Assembly (NCBI GenBank): GCA_045807125.1
Contig: JBJMHZ010000004.1
Span: 1 to 64,000, forward strand
DNA: 64,000 bases
DNA from: JBJMHZ01 sp045807125
GTDB lineage: Bacteria > Actinomycetota > Actinomycetes > JAWWOL01
Direction: 5' to 3'
Below are positions 32,847-42,125 of this stretch, piece after piece (within the stretch, counting starts at the first letter, position 1; every line of letters begins with the position of its first letter). The notes beneath the pieces were generated by a model that saw nothing but the letters and a program-made list of their open reading frames with translations, was not told where the DNA came from and ran no database searches. The position numbers and the translations under genes are program-made.

Positions 32847-35168
32847 ATGACGGCGGTCGATGGTCGCCCCGGCGCGGCCGAGGGCGACGCGCGCGACGAC
32901 GGCGTACCGGTCCGCCCGGACGGGGTCGTGCTGCTCGGCGAGCAGCACGGCTCCGGGTACGTCGTCCCGCCCGCACTGGTCAGGCGCGGCGACGGTCAGG
33001 TGCTGCAGCTGACGCCCCTGCTGTACGCGGTGCTCGATGCGGTCGACGGGACCCGTCGGCTGGAGGAGGTCGCCGACGTCGCGAGCGAGCGCTGCGGCCG
33101 GCGGCTCGTCGCCGAGGACGCGCGCGCCCTCATCGACGGGAAGCTGCGTCCGCTCGGGCTGGTCCAGGCAGCGGACGGCTCGGTGCCACCGCTGCGCAAG
33201 GTCGATCCGCTGCTGCGACTGCGCCCGCGCTACGTCGTCTCCGACCCGGAGCGCACCCGGCGGCTCACCGCACCCTTCGCGCGCTTGTTCAACCCGGTGC
33301 TCGTCGTCGTGGTCACCGCCGCCTTCGCGGCCGTGGCCTTCTGGGTGCTGTTCGAGAAGGGCCTCGCGTCGGCGGCGTACCAGGCGTTCGAGCGCCCCGG
33401 CCTGCTGCTCGCGGTCTTCGCCATCACGGTCCTGTCGGCTGGCCTGCACGAGCTCGGCCACGCCGCCGCGCTGCGCCGCGGCGGGGGCACGCCGGGTGCG
33501 ATGGGCGCCGGGCTCTACCTGATCTGGCCGGCCTTCTACACCGACGTCACCGACTGCTACCGGCTCGACCGGCGGGCACGGATCCGCACCGATCTCGGCG
33601 GCCTGTACGTCAACGCGCTCGTGGCCATCGCGATGTACGGCCTGTGGTGGCTGACCAGGTGGGACGCCCTGCTGCTCGTCATCGCGACCCAGATCCTGCA
33701 GATGGTGCGCCAGCTGCCGCCGCTGATCCGTTTCGACGGCTATCACGTGCTTGCCGACATCACCGGCGTCCCCGACCTGTTCCACCGCATCGGGCCCACC
33801 GTGCGGGGCTTCCTGCCCCGGCGGTGGCGGGGCACCGAGCCGCAGCCGCTCAAGGCGTGGGTCCGCGTCGTCGTGACCACCTGGGTGCTCGTCGTCGTGC
33901 CTATCCTCGTCGTCACGACCCTGCTCGCGGTCATCGCCCTGCCGCGCATCCTCGCGACGACCGTGCACGGCGTCTCCGCTCAGGCGCACGGGCTCACCGC
34001 CTACGCCGGCGACGGCAACGTGCCAGGGGCGCTCGCGAAGGCGCTCGCGATCGTCGCGCTGCTCGTCCCGGCCGGTGGCGTGGTCTACATGCTGGCCCGC
34101 ACGGTCCGCCGCTACGCGACGACGATCTGGCGACGTACCGCTGGCAAGCCGCGGCAGCGTGCCGTGGCGTGCCTCGCGGCCGCCGCCATCGCAGCCGGCC
34201 TGGCGCACGCCTGGTGGCCGCACGGCAACTACCGGCCGATCCAGCCGTACGAGCGCGGAACGGTCCAGGACGCCGTGCCTGCCGCCATGGGGATCACGGC
34301 CGGGAGCCGCCTGATCGCCGGGCGCGAGCTGGCGGCGCGGACCGCGTGGCCCAGCGCGGCCGGGGCGCTGCCCACCGCCGAGCATCCGGCGCTCGCGGTC
34401 GTGCTGGCGCCGCGCAGCGGCGACGGCCCGACGTGGGTCTTCCCGTTCGACCGCCCGGCATCACCGGGCCCGGGCGACAACCAGGCGATGGCGATCGTGA
34501 CCAAGAACGGCGGCACCGCGTACGACGTCGCCTTCGCGCTCGTGTGGGCCGACTCAGGCACCGTGCTGAACCGCAACGAGGCGTACGCCTTCGCCAGTTG
34601 CCGCGACTGCAGGGCCGTAGCGGTGAGCTTCCAGGTCGTGCTGGTCGTCGGCCATGCGAGCGTTGCCGCCCCGCAGAACGTCAGTGCCGCCGTCGCGTAC
34701 GGCTGCATCCGCTGCATCACGGAGGCGCTCGCCGTGCAGCTCGTCGTCACGCTGCCCGGACAGCTCGGCGACGCGGCGATGCGTCAGCTGGCGCAGGTGT
34801 GGCAGCAGATCCAGGCGTTCGGGTCGCACCTGGGCGGCTTGACGTTCGCTCAGATCCGGTCGCGACTCGCGGCGTACGAGCAGCAGATCCTCACCATCGC
34901 CCGGCCCGATCTCGCAACGCCGGCCGCACCGGCGCCGACGGGCTCGGCCACCGTATCGCTGACGCCCGGGGCCAGCGGGGCACCGAGCGCGTCCACGACC
35001 CCGACGGCGTCCGCGCCGGCCGCGACCGGCTCGCCGGGCGAGCCCACGAGCGCGGCGCCGACCGGGAGCCCGACCGGGAGCCCGAGCGCGACGACATCCG
35101 GCACCGGGTCGGCGGAGCCGGTGGCGCCCTCCGCGACCTCGTCGCCGACAGCGACTGCCTCGCCCTGA
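32847..35168 (+). CDS. PqqD-like / M50 membrane metallopeptidase (773 aa)
   Basis: Residues about 20-105 form a winged-helix PqqD-like domain (VLQLTPLLYAVLDAVDGTRR), a peptide-chaperone module. Membrane segments then start (FNPVLVVVVTAAFAAVAFWV), and the site-2-protease motif HELGH lies at 201-205, with FDGYHVLADITG as the second metal-side motif. Further TM helices (about 355-385, 410-430, 448-465) lead to an outside domain with two CxxC-like pairs (SCRDC, GCIRC) and a Ser/Thr/Pro-rich tail of about 90 residues. Resembles COG1994 peptide zinc metalloproteases linked to peptide maturation. Likely processes the upstream repeat protein or a peptide made elsewhere. Confidence 0.85.
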   Translation: MTAVDGRPGAAEGDARDDGVPVRPDGVVLLGEQHGSGYVVPPALVRRGDGQVLQLTPLLYAVLDAVDGTRRLEEVADVASERCGRRLVAEDARALIDGKLRPLGLVQAADGSVPPLRKVDPLLRLRPRYVVSDPERTRRLTAPFARLFNPVLVVVVTAAFAAVAFWVLFEKGLASAAYQAFERPGLLLAVFAITVLSAGLHELGHAAALRRGGGTPGAMGAGLYLIWPAFYTDVTDCYRLDRRARIRTDLGGLYVNALVAIAMYGLWWLTRWDALLLVIATQILQMVRQLPPLIRFDGYHVLADITGVPDLFHRIGPTVRGFLPRRWRGTEPQPLKAWVRVVVTTWVLVVVPILVVTTLLAVIALPRILATTVHGVSAQAHGLTAYAGDGNVPGALAKALAIVALLVPAGGVVYMLARTVRRYATTIWRRTAGKPRQRAVACLAAAAIAAGLAHAWWPHGNYRPIQPYERGTVQDAVPAAMGITAGSRLIAGRELAARTAWPSAAGALPTAEHPALAVVLAPRSGDGPTWVFPFDRPASPGPGDNQAMAIVTKNGGTAYDVAFALVWADSGTVLNRNEAYAFASCRDCRAVAVSFQVVLVVGHASVAAPQNVSAAVAYGCIRCITEALAVQLVVTLPGQLGDAAMRQLAQVWQQIQAFGSHLGGLTFAQIRSRLAAYEQQILTIARPDLATPAAPAPTGSATVSLTPGASGAPSASTTPTASAPAATGSPGEPTSAAPTGSPTGSPSATTSGTGSAEPVAPSATSSPTATASP

Positions 35169-35204
35169 CGCAGGCTGCCCGCGACCTGACCGCCCTTACA
35201 CTGT

Positions 35205-35244
35205 TGGCCGTGCTGAGGAGCGACTGGCCGTGCTGAGGAGCGAC
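35205..35244 (+). repeat. Perfect 20-bp tandem duplication covering a ribosome binding site
   Basis: Bases 35205-35224 are repeated exactly as 35225-35244; each copy holds GTGCTGAGGAG. A TACACT -10-like hexamer (35197-35202) lies just before. The duplication gives the downstream gene two Shine-Dalgarno sequences and two potential GTG starts in different contexts. Confidence 0.85.
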
Positions 35245-35250
35245 GCGGGC

Positions 35251-35889
35251 ATGACGGGCACGAGGGACGACTTCCTGGCGACCGCCCGCTCGGCGGTGCA
35301 GCTGCTGCGCGAGCCGGCGGTTGCCGACGCCTGGGATCGACCCAGTGCCCTGCCAGGGCTCAGCGTCGGAGGGCTCGCCGGTCACCTCGCGTACCAGATC
35401 GTCGCGGTTGCGCAGGCCCTCGCCGGCCCGGTGCCGGACGAGCCGGCCGTCCCCCTGCTCGGGCACTACGAGCGGGTGCGGTGGATCGGCGCGCCCGTCG
35501 ACGCCGACGTCAACGTGCGCATCCGGCAGGAGGGCGAGGAGGCCGCGGCCGACGGGCCGGCGGCGCTGGCAGCCGGTACGAGCGCGATCGTGGACCAGCT
35601 CGCGGCCGACCTGCCCGCAGCCCCCGAGCGGCCGGTGCGGATCCCGCTGTGGGGGCCGTGGTCGCTGCTGCTCGGCGACTTGCTGGTCACCCGGATGATG
35701 GAGCTCGCCGTGCACGCCGACGACCTCGCGGTCAGCGTCGGCGTCGCCACCCCGCAGCTCCCGGACGGCGCCGTCGCCGCGGTCGTCGACCTGCTCTCGC
35801 GCCTGGCCGTGCGCCGCCACGGGCCGACCGCGGTGCTGCGCGCGCTGAGCCGGGCCGAGCGGGCGCCCGCCGTCATCGCCGCCATCTGA
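35251..35889 (+). CDS. MDMPI/DinB-fold protein, maleylpyruvate isomerase-like (212 aa)
   Basis: Four-helix-bundle protein of the mycothiol-dependent maleylpyruvate isomerase N-terminal family: DDFLATARSAVQLL, SALPGLSVGGLAGHLAYQIV (first His ligand), and TRMMELAVHADDLAVSVG (HxxD-type second ligand set, matching E..VH..DL). ATG 35251 fits the family start; GTG 35230 is in frame and gives 7 more residues. Typical role is thiol-dependent isomerisation or transfer on small electrophiles; substrate unknown. Confidence 0.82.
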   Translation: MTGTRDDFLATARSAVQLLREPAVADAWDRPSALPGLSVGGLAGHLAYQIVAVAQALAGPVPDEPAVPLLGHYERVRWIGAPVDADVNVRIRQEGEEAAADGPAALAAGTSAIVDQLAADLPAAPERPVRIPLWGPWSLLLGDLLVTRMMELAVHADDLAVSVGVATPQLPDGAVAAVVDLLSRLAVRRHGPTAVLRALSRAERAPAVIAAI

Positions 35890-35917
35890 TGCCGATCTCG
35901 CCGGAGCGGCTGCGTCG

Positions 35918-36955
35918 CTAGCGCGCGGTGGAGCCCTGCGACCGAGTCCGCTGCGCGCCGCCGCCCGCGTCGGCGTCGCTGCGGCCCGCGCCGTCCTCCG
36001 GGTAGGTGTCGGCGACGTAGGCCCCGCGCTCGCCCATCGGCTGGTCGGGGCCGACCGTGGTGTCGCGCGCCGTCTGGTGCTCGGCCTCGGCGTTGATCTC
36101 CGCACCGAGAAGCACGATGTAGGCGGTGATGTAGAGCCACAGCATGAGCACCGCGAGGGCGGCGAAGGTGCCGTAGGTCTTGTTGTACTTTCCGAAGTTG
36201 CTGACGTAGAAGCTGAACGCCACGCTCGCGGCGATCCAGAGCACGGTGGCCACCACGGCGCCGACGCTCACCCAGCGCAGCCGCGGGCTGTCGCGATCAG
36301 GAGCCACCCGGTAGACGATGGCGAGGCCGCCCATGACGAGCGCGAGCAGCAGCCCCCAGCGGACGACCTGGGCCGCGATCGTGCCGGCCATGCCGAGGTT
36401 GAGGTGGTTCAGCAGGGGTGGCACGGCGGCGACCAGCGCGAGGGTGAGCAGCAAGAAGACAACCGCGCCGAGGGTGAGCGCGAGCGCCGTGCCGCGCAGC
36501 TTGAGGAAGCCGCGGGTCTCGTCCTCGTCGTAGGCGGTGTTGACCGCCTTCATGAGGTTCATCACGCCGCTCGACGCGCTCCACAGCGCGGCAACGAGCG
36601 CGATCGCCAGCCCGATGGTGAGCGCGCCGCTGGAGTTGTCGGCGACGCTCCTGAGCTGATCGACGAGCAGTTGCCGCGCCGACGCAGGGACGCTCGAGCC
36701 GAGCTTCTGCACCTGATCGGGGATGCTCTTGGGGCTGGCCACCATGCCATAGACGGTGACCAGGGCGATCATCGCGGGGAACAGCGCGAGGAAGCCGAAG
36801 AACGCCACCCCGCCGGCGAGCAGCGGCACGTGGTCGCTCTTGGCCTCCTTCCACGCCCGCTTGACCACCTGCAACCACCCCCGCGCAGGGATGTCCTGCG
36901 GCCGCTCGGCGTCGCTCCCCGGCTGGCCGGCAGCTGTCCGGTCGTCCACGCTCAT
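35918..36955 (-). CDS. YihY/BrkB-family inner-membrane protein (345 aa)
   Basis: Six TM helices in the UPF0761/YihY pattern: HVPLLAGGVAFFGFLALFPA begins the first, followed by the conserved LWSASSGVMNLMKAVNTAYD loop, two central helices, and the last block TYGTFAALAVLMLWLYITAY then VLLGAEINAE. The hydrophilic C-terminal tail (about 50 residues) is Asp/Gly/Arg-rich. Family function is still unclear despite the historic name ribonuclease BN. ATG 36955 with AGGTGG upstream; GTG 36964 is the alternative. Confidence 0.92.
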   Translation of the reverse strand: MSVDDRTAAGQPGSDAERPQDIPARGWLQVVKRAWKEAKSDHVPLLAGGVAFFGFLALFPAMIALVTVYGMVASPKSIPDQVQKLGSSVPASARQLLVDQLRSVADNSSGALTIGLAIALVAALWSASSGVMNLMKAVNTAYDEDETRGFLKLRGTALALTLGAVVFLLLTLALVAAVPPLLNHLNLGMAGTIAAQVVRWGLLLALVMGGLAIVYRVAPDRDSPRLRWVSVGAVVATVLWIAASVAFSFYVSNFGKYNKTYGTFAALAVLMLWLYITAYIVLLGAEINAEAEHQTARDTTVGPDQPMGERGAYVADTYPEDGAGRSDADAGGGAQRTRSQGSTAR

Positions 36956-37086
36956 CGGTCCCACCTCTCGCCCTCACGCATCGCGTCCAGGGCGTTGTTC
37001 CCGGTCGAGGGGCCTTGTTGCACCATGAACCCGGAAAAATCAACCCCCGGCGCCGGCTGCCCGCCAACATCGGGTATTGATGCGGC

Positions 37087-37920
37087 ATGCGGAGTCGGGA
37101 GCTGAAGGCGTGCGGTCGCCGTGGTCACGTGACGTACGCGCCCGACGAGGCCGAGCTCGCGAGCCGGTTGCGGACCGACACCGCGCTGGGCGAGGCATGG
37201 CGGTGCCTGCGCTGCGGCGACTGGGTGCTGGGTGCGCCGGTGGAGCGTGGACCGGCGGGGGAGGCGCCGGTGCCGGCCCGCGGGCGCGGGCTGCGGCAGC
37301 TGACCATCCTGCGGTTGCTCGCCGTCGAGCGGGCGTTGCGCGCGGTGGTGCTCGTGGCAGCGGCGTACGGCGTCTATCGCTTCTCCAGCGCGCAGGAGTC
37401 GCTGCGCGGCTCGTTCGGCCGCCTGCTCCCCGCCCTCCGGCCGCTCGCCGACCGGCTCGGCGTCGACCTCGACCGGTCGACCATCGTCCGCGAGGCCACC
37501 AAGGCGCTGCACGCCCGTCACGGCACGTTGACGATCGTGGCGATTGGTCTGCTGCTGTACGGAGTGCTGGAGGGCGTCGAGGGCGTGGGCCTGTGGCTCG
37601 CGAAGCGGTGGGCGGAGTACCTGACCGTGATCGCGACGGCCGCCTTCCTGCCGATCGAGGTGCACGAGCTGCTCAAGACGGTGACGGTCACCAAGGTGGC
37701 CGCGTTCGTCATCAACCTGGCCGCGGTCGCCTACCTCGTCCTCGCGAAGCGGTTGTTCGGCGCTCGTGGTGGCCGCGGGGCGTACGAGCGCGAGCTGCGC
37801 AGCGAGAGCCTGCTCGAGGTCGAGGCGGCCGGCCACGACGTGTCGTACGGCCGCGAGCGGGGTCGCGACATCGGCATGTCGGACGTGCCTCCGCAGCAGG
37901 GGGAGCGCGCGGAGCGGTGA
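37087..37920 (+). CDS. DUF2127 membrane protein (277 aa)
   Basis: N-terminal zinc-finger-like pair CGRRGHV...CLRCGDW (about 9-43), then four TM helices of the DUF2127 type: ILRLLAVERALRAVVLVAAA, the HGTLTIVAIGLLLYGVLEGV block, EYLTVIATAAFLPIEVHELL and AFVINLAAVAYLVLAKRLFG. A charged C-terminal tail follows. Conserved family of unknown function in actinobacteria and proteobacteria. Divergent from the BrkB-type gene, with 131 bp between. Confidence 0.88.
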   Translation: MRSRELKACGRRGHVTYAPDEAELASRLRTDTALGEAWRCLRCGDWVLGAPVERGPAGEAPVPARGRGLRQLTILRLLAVERALRAVVLVAAAYGVYRFSSAQESLRGSFGRLLPALRPLADRLGVDLDRSTIVREATKALHARHGTLTIVAIGLLLYGVLEGVEGVGLWLAKRWAEYLTVIATAAFLPIEVHELLKTVTVTKVAAFVINLAAVAYLVLAKRLFGARGGRGAYERELRSESLLEVEAAGHDVSYGRERGRDIGMSDVPPQQGERAER

Positions 37921-38023
37921 CCGGCGTCGGCCGCCCCTGGCGTAGGTGTCCTGACCGGGGTGGCACGGGGCGACCCCGCTGAGTCACCTTCCTCGCCGCA
38001 TGACCCACGTCAACAAGGTCCGG

Positions 38024-38422
38024 TCAGGGCACGTGGGCAGCGCCGCTCCGCTCGTACAGCGTGACCAGGTTGTGGTCGGGATCGAGCACGCCGAACTCCC
38101 GCGTGCCCCACGGCTGATCGCGGAGCGGTGCGTCGGGATGGACGACGTCCAGGCGTCGGCAGTGCTCGTGCAGCTCGTCGGCGCCGGTGACCTCGATGCG
38201 GCATGACGCCGTGCCGGCCAGGTAGCGCTCCGCGCCGGGGGCGCTGCCGTCCGGCACCCACAGGTGCAGCTCGACCGCGTCGCGACGCAGGATGCCGAGC
38301 CCCTTCCCGTCGTGGTGCAGCTCGGTGAAGCCGAGCGCGCGCTCGAAGAACGCGACCGCCCTGCGCTCGTCCGAGACCGGCAGCGCGGGCACCGCCGCAA
38401 GGAACCGGGTGCGCTGGCTCAT
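38024..38422 (-). CDS. VOC/glyoxalase-fold protein, bleomycin-resistance-like (132 aa)
   Basis: Two beta-alpha-beta-beta-beta modules: FLAAVPALPVSDERRAVAFF with ERALGF, then GILRRDAVELHLWVPDG, and FGVLDPDHNLVTLYE as the terminal Glu-bearing strand. Single-domain VOC proteins bind metal or sequester drugs. ATG 38422 follows GAGGAGGT. No operon partner. Confidence 0.85.
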   Translation of the reverse strand: MSQRTRFLAAVPALPVSDERRAVAFFERALGFTELHHDGKGLGILRRDAVELHLWVPDGSAPGAERYLAGTASCRIEVTGADELHEHCRRLDVVHPDAPLRDQPWGTREFGVLDPDHNLVTLYERSGAAHVP

Positions 38423-38496
38423 CGGGGCGACCTCCTCCTCGGCGCTCCGACCAGCTTGCACCGCTTGCCCCCGCGATCGCGCACGGGGCGCCGGGC

Positions 38497-40152
38497 TCAG
38501 AAGATGCGCTTGCCGCGGAGCAGGTGCTTCACGGCCTCCTTCGAGGTGCCCACCATGAACTCCCGCATGTCCGGCGGTGCGTGGCGCACCGACCAGCCAC
38601 CCATGCGCATCAGCAGCCGCGGGCTCGTGTTGATGAAGCGCATCGACCGGTCGGCGAGGCCGAACGCGGGCGGGTGCCAGTCAGCCGCCGCCAGGGCCTC
38701 GTACAGCCGGTCGGCCGCGTCCTGCTTGTCCATCGTCCCCGCATCGACCGCCTCGCAATAGCTGTTCATCCGCTCGAACAGGTCCTTGTAGTCGGGGTTG
38801 GTCGGCCACCAGAGACCGACGTTCGGCACGTCCTCGAGCTCGCGCCAGTAGCGCTCGTCGCCGGAGCGGCGCGCCTTCAGGTCGTTGTGGACGATGCGGA
38901 ACGCGCCGGGCAGCGAGCCGAACGACCAGATGCGGTAGACCGCGTTCCACAGGTCGCGGTGCGGCCAGGCGATGAACGCCGAGTTGACCACCTTGTCGTT
39001 GTAGTCGAGCACGCTCTGCTGGAGCTCGTCGACGTAGGCGAAGCGCGCCGGGTCGAAGTCGTCCTCGCGCAGGGCGTCGAGGAGGCGCCAGGCGAAGGAG
39101 TTGATGCCCTCCATGGTGTTGGACATGCCGCGCGAGAACAGCGGGTCGATGAACCCGGACGCGTGGCCGAGCAGGAACCAGCGCGGCCCGACGGTCTGCG
39201 TCGACGAGTACTGCATGCGCCCGGTGCGCACCCATTCGCGGACGGACCGGGCTCGGGCCAGCTGCCGCTCGACGAGCGGGAACCGGCGGACGTGGTGCCA
39301 GAACTCCTCCTCCGCCGTCATGGAGTCGTCCAGCGGATAGCGGCGGGGATCGAGCTGGAGCCCGACGCTGCACAGCGGGTTCGAGGACTTCGGGTGGTTG
39401 TCGAACGGGATGACCCAGAACCAGCCTCGTTCGAACATGTGGTGCATGGTGCCGAGGTGCCAGGCGAACGGCGGCTGGTCCTCCTTGGCCGCGTGGGTGT
39501 GGTCGTCGAGCGGGTCGACGCCCACCATGTGGGTGAAGATGCCGCGGGCGTGGTGCTTCAGCCGGGTCGGCTCCTCGCGCAGGCCGAGCTGCTCCGCGAG
39601 CGGCGAGCGGAACCCGCTCGCATCGACGACGTAGCGCGCGTCGTACCTGGTGCCGTCCGTGCCGATGACCGTGACGCCGTCGTCGCTCAGGTCGACCTTC
39701 TCCACCCGGAAGCCCTGGCGCGCGTGGCAGCCGTACTTGATGGCGGTGTGGAACAGATAGGCGTCGGTGTCCTGCCGGTAGTAGTGCACGGCCTGGTGCA
39801 GAACCTTCGGCAGGCGGAACTGGTTGAGGTCCCTCGGGTCGGGCTCCTGCCCCTCGTGGTGGAGCATGAAGCCGAAGTGCCGCTTGAGCCCCGAGGACGA
39901 GCCGATGTGCTTCGTCGTCTCGCCGAGGCTGCCCATGTGGCCGATCTCCGGCACGTCGTAACGGTGCGCGAGCATCCGCAGGTAGGCCAGCGTGTAGCCG
40001 ATGGTCGACTCGCCGATCGCGAACCGGGGATGCGACGCCGCGTCGACCAGCAGCACCCGACGACCGGCGCGGGCGAGGATGGCACCGAGGATCCCGCCGG
40101 CCAGTCCGGTGCCGAGGATGACGACGTCGTACCGATCGCTGTCCCGGTCCAT
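38497..40152 (-). CDS. Flavin-dependent halogenase-like protein (551 aa)
   Basis: FAD-binding GTGLAGGILG (14-23) and the halogenase signature WFWVIP (244-249, pattern WxWxIP) are present, with GESTIGYT (48-55) resembling the GEaTIP flavin-side loop. K90 in SSSGLKRHFGF sits where PrnA has the catalytic Lys79. Also DASGFRSPLAEQLGLREE and the C-terminal helical domain. Length suits the variant-B halogenases that act on carrier-bound or phenolic substrates. ATG 40152 follows GGAGG. Divergently paired with the paralog at 40336. Possibly a hydroxylase rather than a halogenase; the motifs favour halogenation. Confidence 0.82.
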   Translation of the reverse strand: MDRDSDRYDVVILGTGLAGGILGAILARAGRRVLLVDAASHPRFAIGESTIGYTLAYLRMLAHRYDVPEIGHMGSLGETTKHIGSSSGLKRHFGFMLHHEGQEPDPRDLNQFRLPKVLHQAVHYYRQDTDAYLFHTAIKYGCHARQGFRVEKVDLSDDGVTVIGTDGTRYDARYVVDASGFRSPLAEQLGLREEPTRLKHHARGIFTHMVGVDPLDDHTHAAKEDQPPFAWHLGTMHHMFERGWFWVIPFDNHPKSSNPLCSVGLQLDPRRYPLDDSMTAEEEFWHHVRRFPLVERQLARARSVREWVRTGRMQYSSTQTVGPRWFLLGHASGFIDPLFSRGMSNTMEGINSFAWRLLDALREDDFDPARFAYVDELQQSVLDYNDKVVNSAFIAWPHRDLWNAVYRIWSFGSLPGAFRIVHNDLKARRSGDERYWRELEDVPNVGLWWPTNPDYKDLFERMNSYCEAVDAGTMDKQDAADRLYEALAAADWHPPAFGLADRSMRFINTSPRLLMRMGGWSVRHAPPDMREFMVGTSKEAVKHLLRGKRIF

Positions 40153-40335
40153 GCTGTCGACCTCCGCGCCTCGAGACGTCACCGGCCATGTGATGCGCCA
40201 GATGGTGTCCGCGGCCGCTGGAGGCCCGCTGGAGGCGCTCGCGGTCGGCGTTCTCCAGCGGGGCACGAGCGGGCTCCGTCACGCTCTCGCCGGGAGCGCA
40301 TCGCGCGCGGACCCACCGGACCCGGAGGAGCGCCC

Positions 40336-42114
40336 ATGTCCGCCGACTCGACGTCCTCGGAGCCCACGGAGCCCACGGAGCCCGTGGAGGCCGCGGCGCC
40401 CGCGAGCCGCCCGCAGCACGATGTCGTCATCCTCGGGTCGGGCCTGGCGGGCACGATCCTCGCGGCATGCCTCGCGCGAGGCGGCGCGAGCGTGCTCGTT
40501 CTCGACGCCGGCAGCCATCCGCGCTTCGCGATCGGCGAGTCGACCATCCCCTACACGTCGATGATGATGCGGCTGGTCAGCGAGCGGTACGGCGTGCCGG
40601 AGATCAAGTGGCTTGCCACCTTCGAGTCGGTGCAGTCGAAGGTGACGACGAGCTGCGGCATCAAGCGCAACTTCGGCTTTCTCTACCACCGCGAGGGCGA
40701 GCGGCAGGACCCGCGCGAGGCGCACCAGTTCCCGATCCCGAAGATCACGCACACCGAGAACCACTTCTTCCGCCAGGACGTCGACGCCTGGATGCTCTCG
40801 GTCGCGGTGCAGTACGGCGCGACCGTGCGGCAGCAGTTCGCCGTCGCCGACGTGGCGATCGACGAGGGCGGCGTGACGGTGATCCCAGAGCGCGGGGAGC
40901 CGGTGCGGGCGCGGTTCGTCGTCGACGCCAGCGGGTTCCGCTCGCCGCTCGCCAGGAAGTTCGGCCTGCGAGAGGAGCCGAGCCGGCTGCGTCACCACGC
41001 GCGCGCCCTGTTCACGCACATGGTCGGCGTCCAGCCGTACGAGAGCACGCTGCCCGGCGACGTGCACGGCGCACCGTCGCGATGGAGCCAGGGCACGCTG
41101 CACCACCTGTTCCGCGGAGGATGGGCGTGGGTCATCCCGTTCGACAACCACCACCGCGCGACCAACAGCCTGTGCAGCGTCGGGCTCAACCTCGACCCGC
41201 GCATCCATCCGGAGCCGGACTGCTCGCCGGAGGAGGAGTTCGAGCGGTGGCTCGCCAAGTTCCCCGACGTCGCACCGCAGTTCGTCGGTGCCCGGCCGGT
41301 GCGCGAGTGGGTCCGTACCGGACGGCTCCAGTACTCGTCGAGCCAGACGGTGGGCTACCGCTGGTGCCTGACCTCGCACGCGGCCGGCTTCATCGACGCG
41401 CTGTTCTCGCGCGGCCTGTCCAACACCATGGACGTCATCAACGCGCTCGGCTGGCGGCTGCTCGACGCCCTCCGCGACGACGACTTCGACGTGGAGCGCT
41501 TCGCGTACGTGCAGGAGCTCGAGCAGGGGCTGCTCGACTTCAACGACGACCTGGTCGCCAACTCCTACACGTCCTTCCAGGACTACCGGCTCTGGGACGC
41601 GTGGTTCCGGGTGTGGGCGCTCGGGCAGGCCATGGCGACGTTCGAGATCAACCGCGCGTACGCGAAGTACCTCGACAGCCGTGACCCTGCCGCGCTCGCC
41701 CGGCTGGAGCGCCAGGCCCCGGCCGGCGCCATTCCGGACTACGCGCCGCTCCGCACGCTGCTGAAGACGGTGAGCGAGATGACGCAAGCCGTCCAGGCCG
41801 GCCACGCCGACTCGGGAGCGACCGCGGCCCGCATCATGGAGATGCTGCAGGAGGCCGACTTCGTCCCGCCGACCTTCGGGCTGACCGACCCGGACAACCG
41901 CTGGCTCCATGCGACCACTCCGCGGGTGGTGCGCGCCCTCGCGTGGGCGAGGATGACCGCCCCGCCGGAGATCGGCGAGGTTGTCAACGAGGGACTGACG
42001 CTCTTCATCAAGAAGCGGCTGTCCCGCGACGAGTTCAACCTCACCGGGGAGCTGAAGCACAGCATCGCCGCGACGCCGGTGATCGGCGTCCCGCTGCGGC
42101 GCAAGAAGTACTGA
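40336..42114 (+). CDS. Flavin-dependent halogenase-like protein, divergent paralog (592 aa)
   Basis: Preceded by GGAGGAG 6 nt before the ATG. A Glu/Pro/Ser-rich N-terminal extension (about 28 residues) precedes GSGLAGTILA (34-43). Then GESTIPYT (68-75), K110 in SCGIKRNFGF, and the signature WAWVIP (263-268). It shares long blocks with the neighbour (SHPRFAIGEST, HARGIF/HARALFTHMVGV, VREWVRTGR.QYSS.QTVG, FSRG.SNTM). About half the residues agree by eye; duplication followed by divergence. The 183-bp gap between the pair probably carries both promoters. Substrates unknown; no PKS/NRPS within the window. Confidence 0.82.
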   Translation: MSADSTSSEPTEPTEPVEAAAPASRPQHDVVILGSGLAGTILAACLARGGASVLVLDAGSHPRFAIGESTIPYTSMMMRLVSERYGVPEIKWLATFESVQSKVTTSCGIKRNFGFLYHREGERQDPREAHQFPIPKITHTENHFFRQDVDAWMLSVAVQYGATVRQQFAVADVAIDEGGVTVIPERGEPVRARFVVDASGFRSPLARKFGLREEPSRLRHHARALFTHMVGVQPYESTLPGDVHGAPSRWSQGTLHHLFRGGWAWVIPFDNHHRATNSLCSVGLNLDPRIHPEPDCSPEEEFERWLAKFPDVAPQFVGARPVREWVRTGRLQYSSSQTVGYRWCLTSHAAGFIDALFSRGLSNTMDVINALGWRLLDALRDDDFDVERFAYVQELEQGLLDFNDDLVANSYTSFQDYRLWDAWFRVWALGQAMATFEINRAYAKYLDSRDPAALARLERQAPAGAIPDYAPLRTLLKTVSEMTQAVQAGHADSGATAARIMEMLQEADFVPPTFGLTDPDNRWLHATTPRVVRALAWARMTAPPEIGEVVNEGLTLFIKKRLSRDEFNLTGELKHSIAATPVIGVPLRRKKY

Positions 42115-42125
42115 GCGCGGGTCGG

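Noticed and set aside
32739..34385. Minus-strand open frame opposite the M50-type peptidase
   Set aside because: Opposite strand of a gene with HELGH and TM helices; no recognisable domain of its own.
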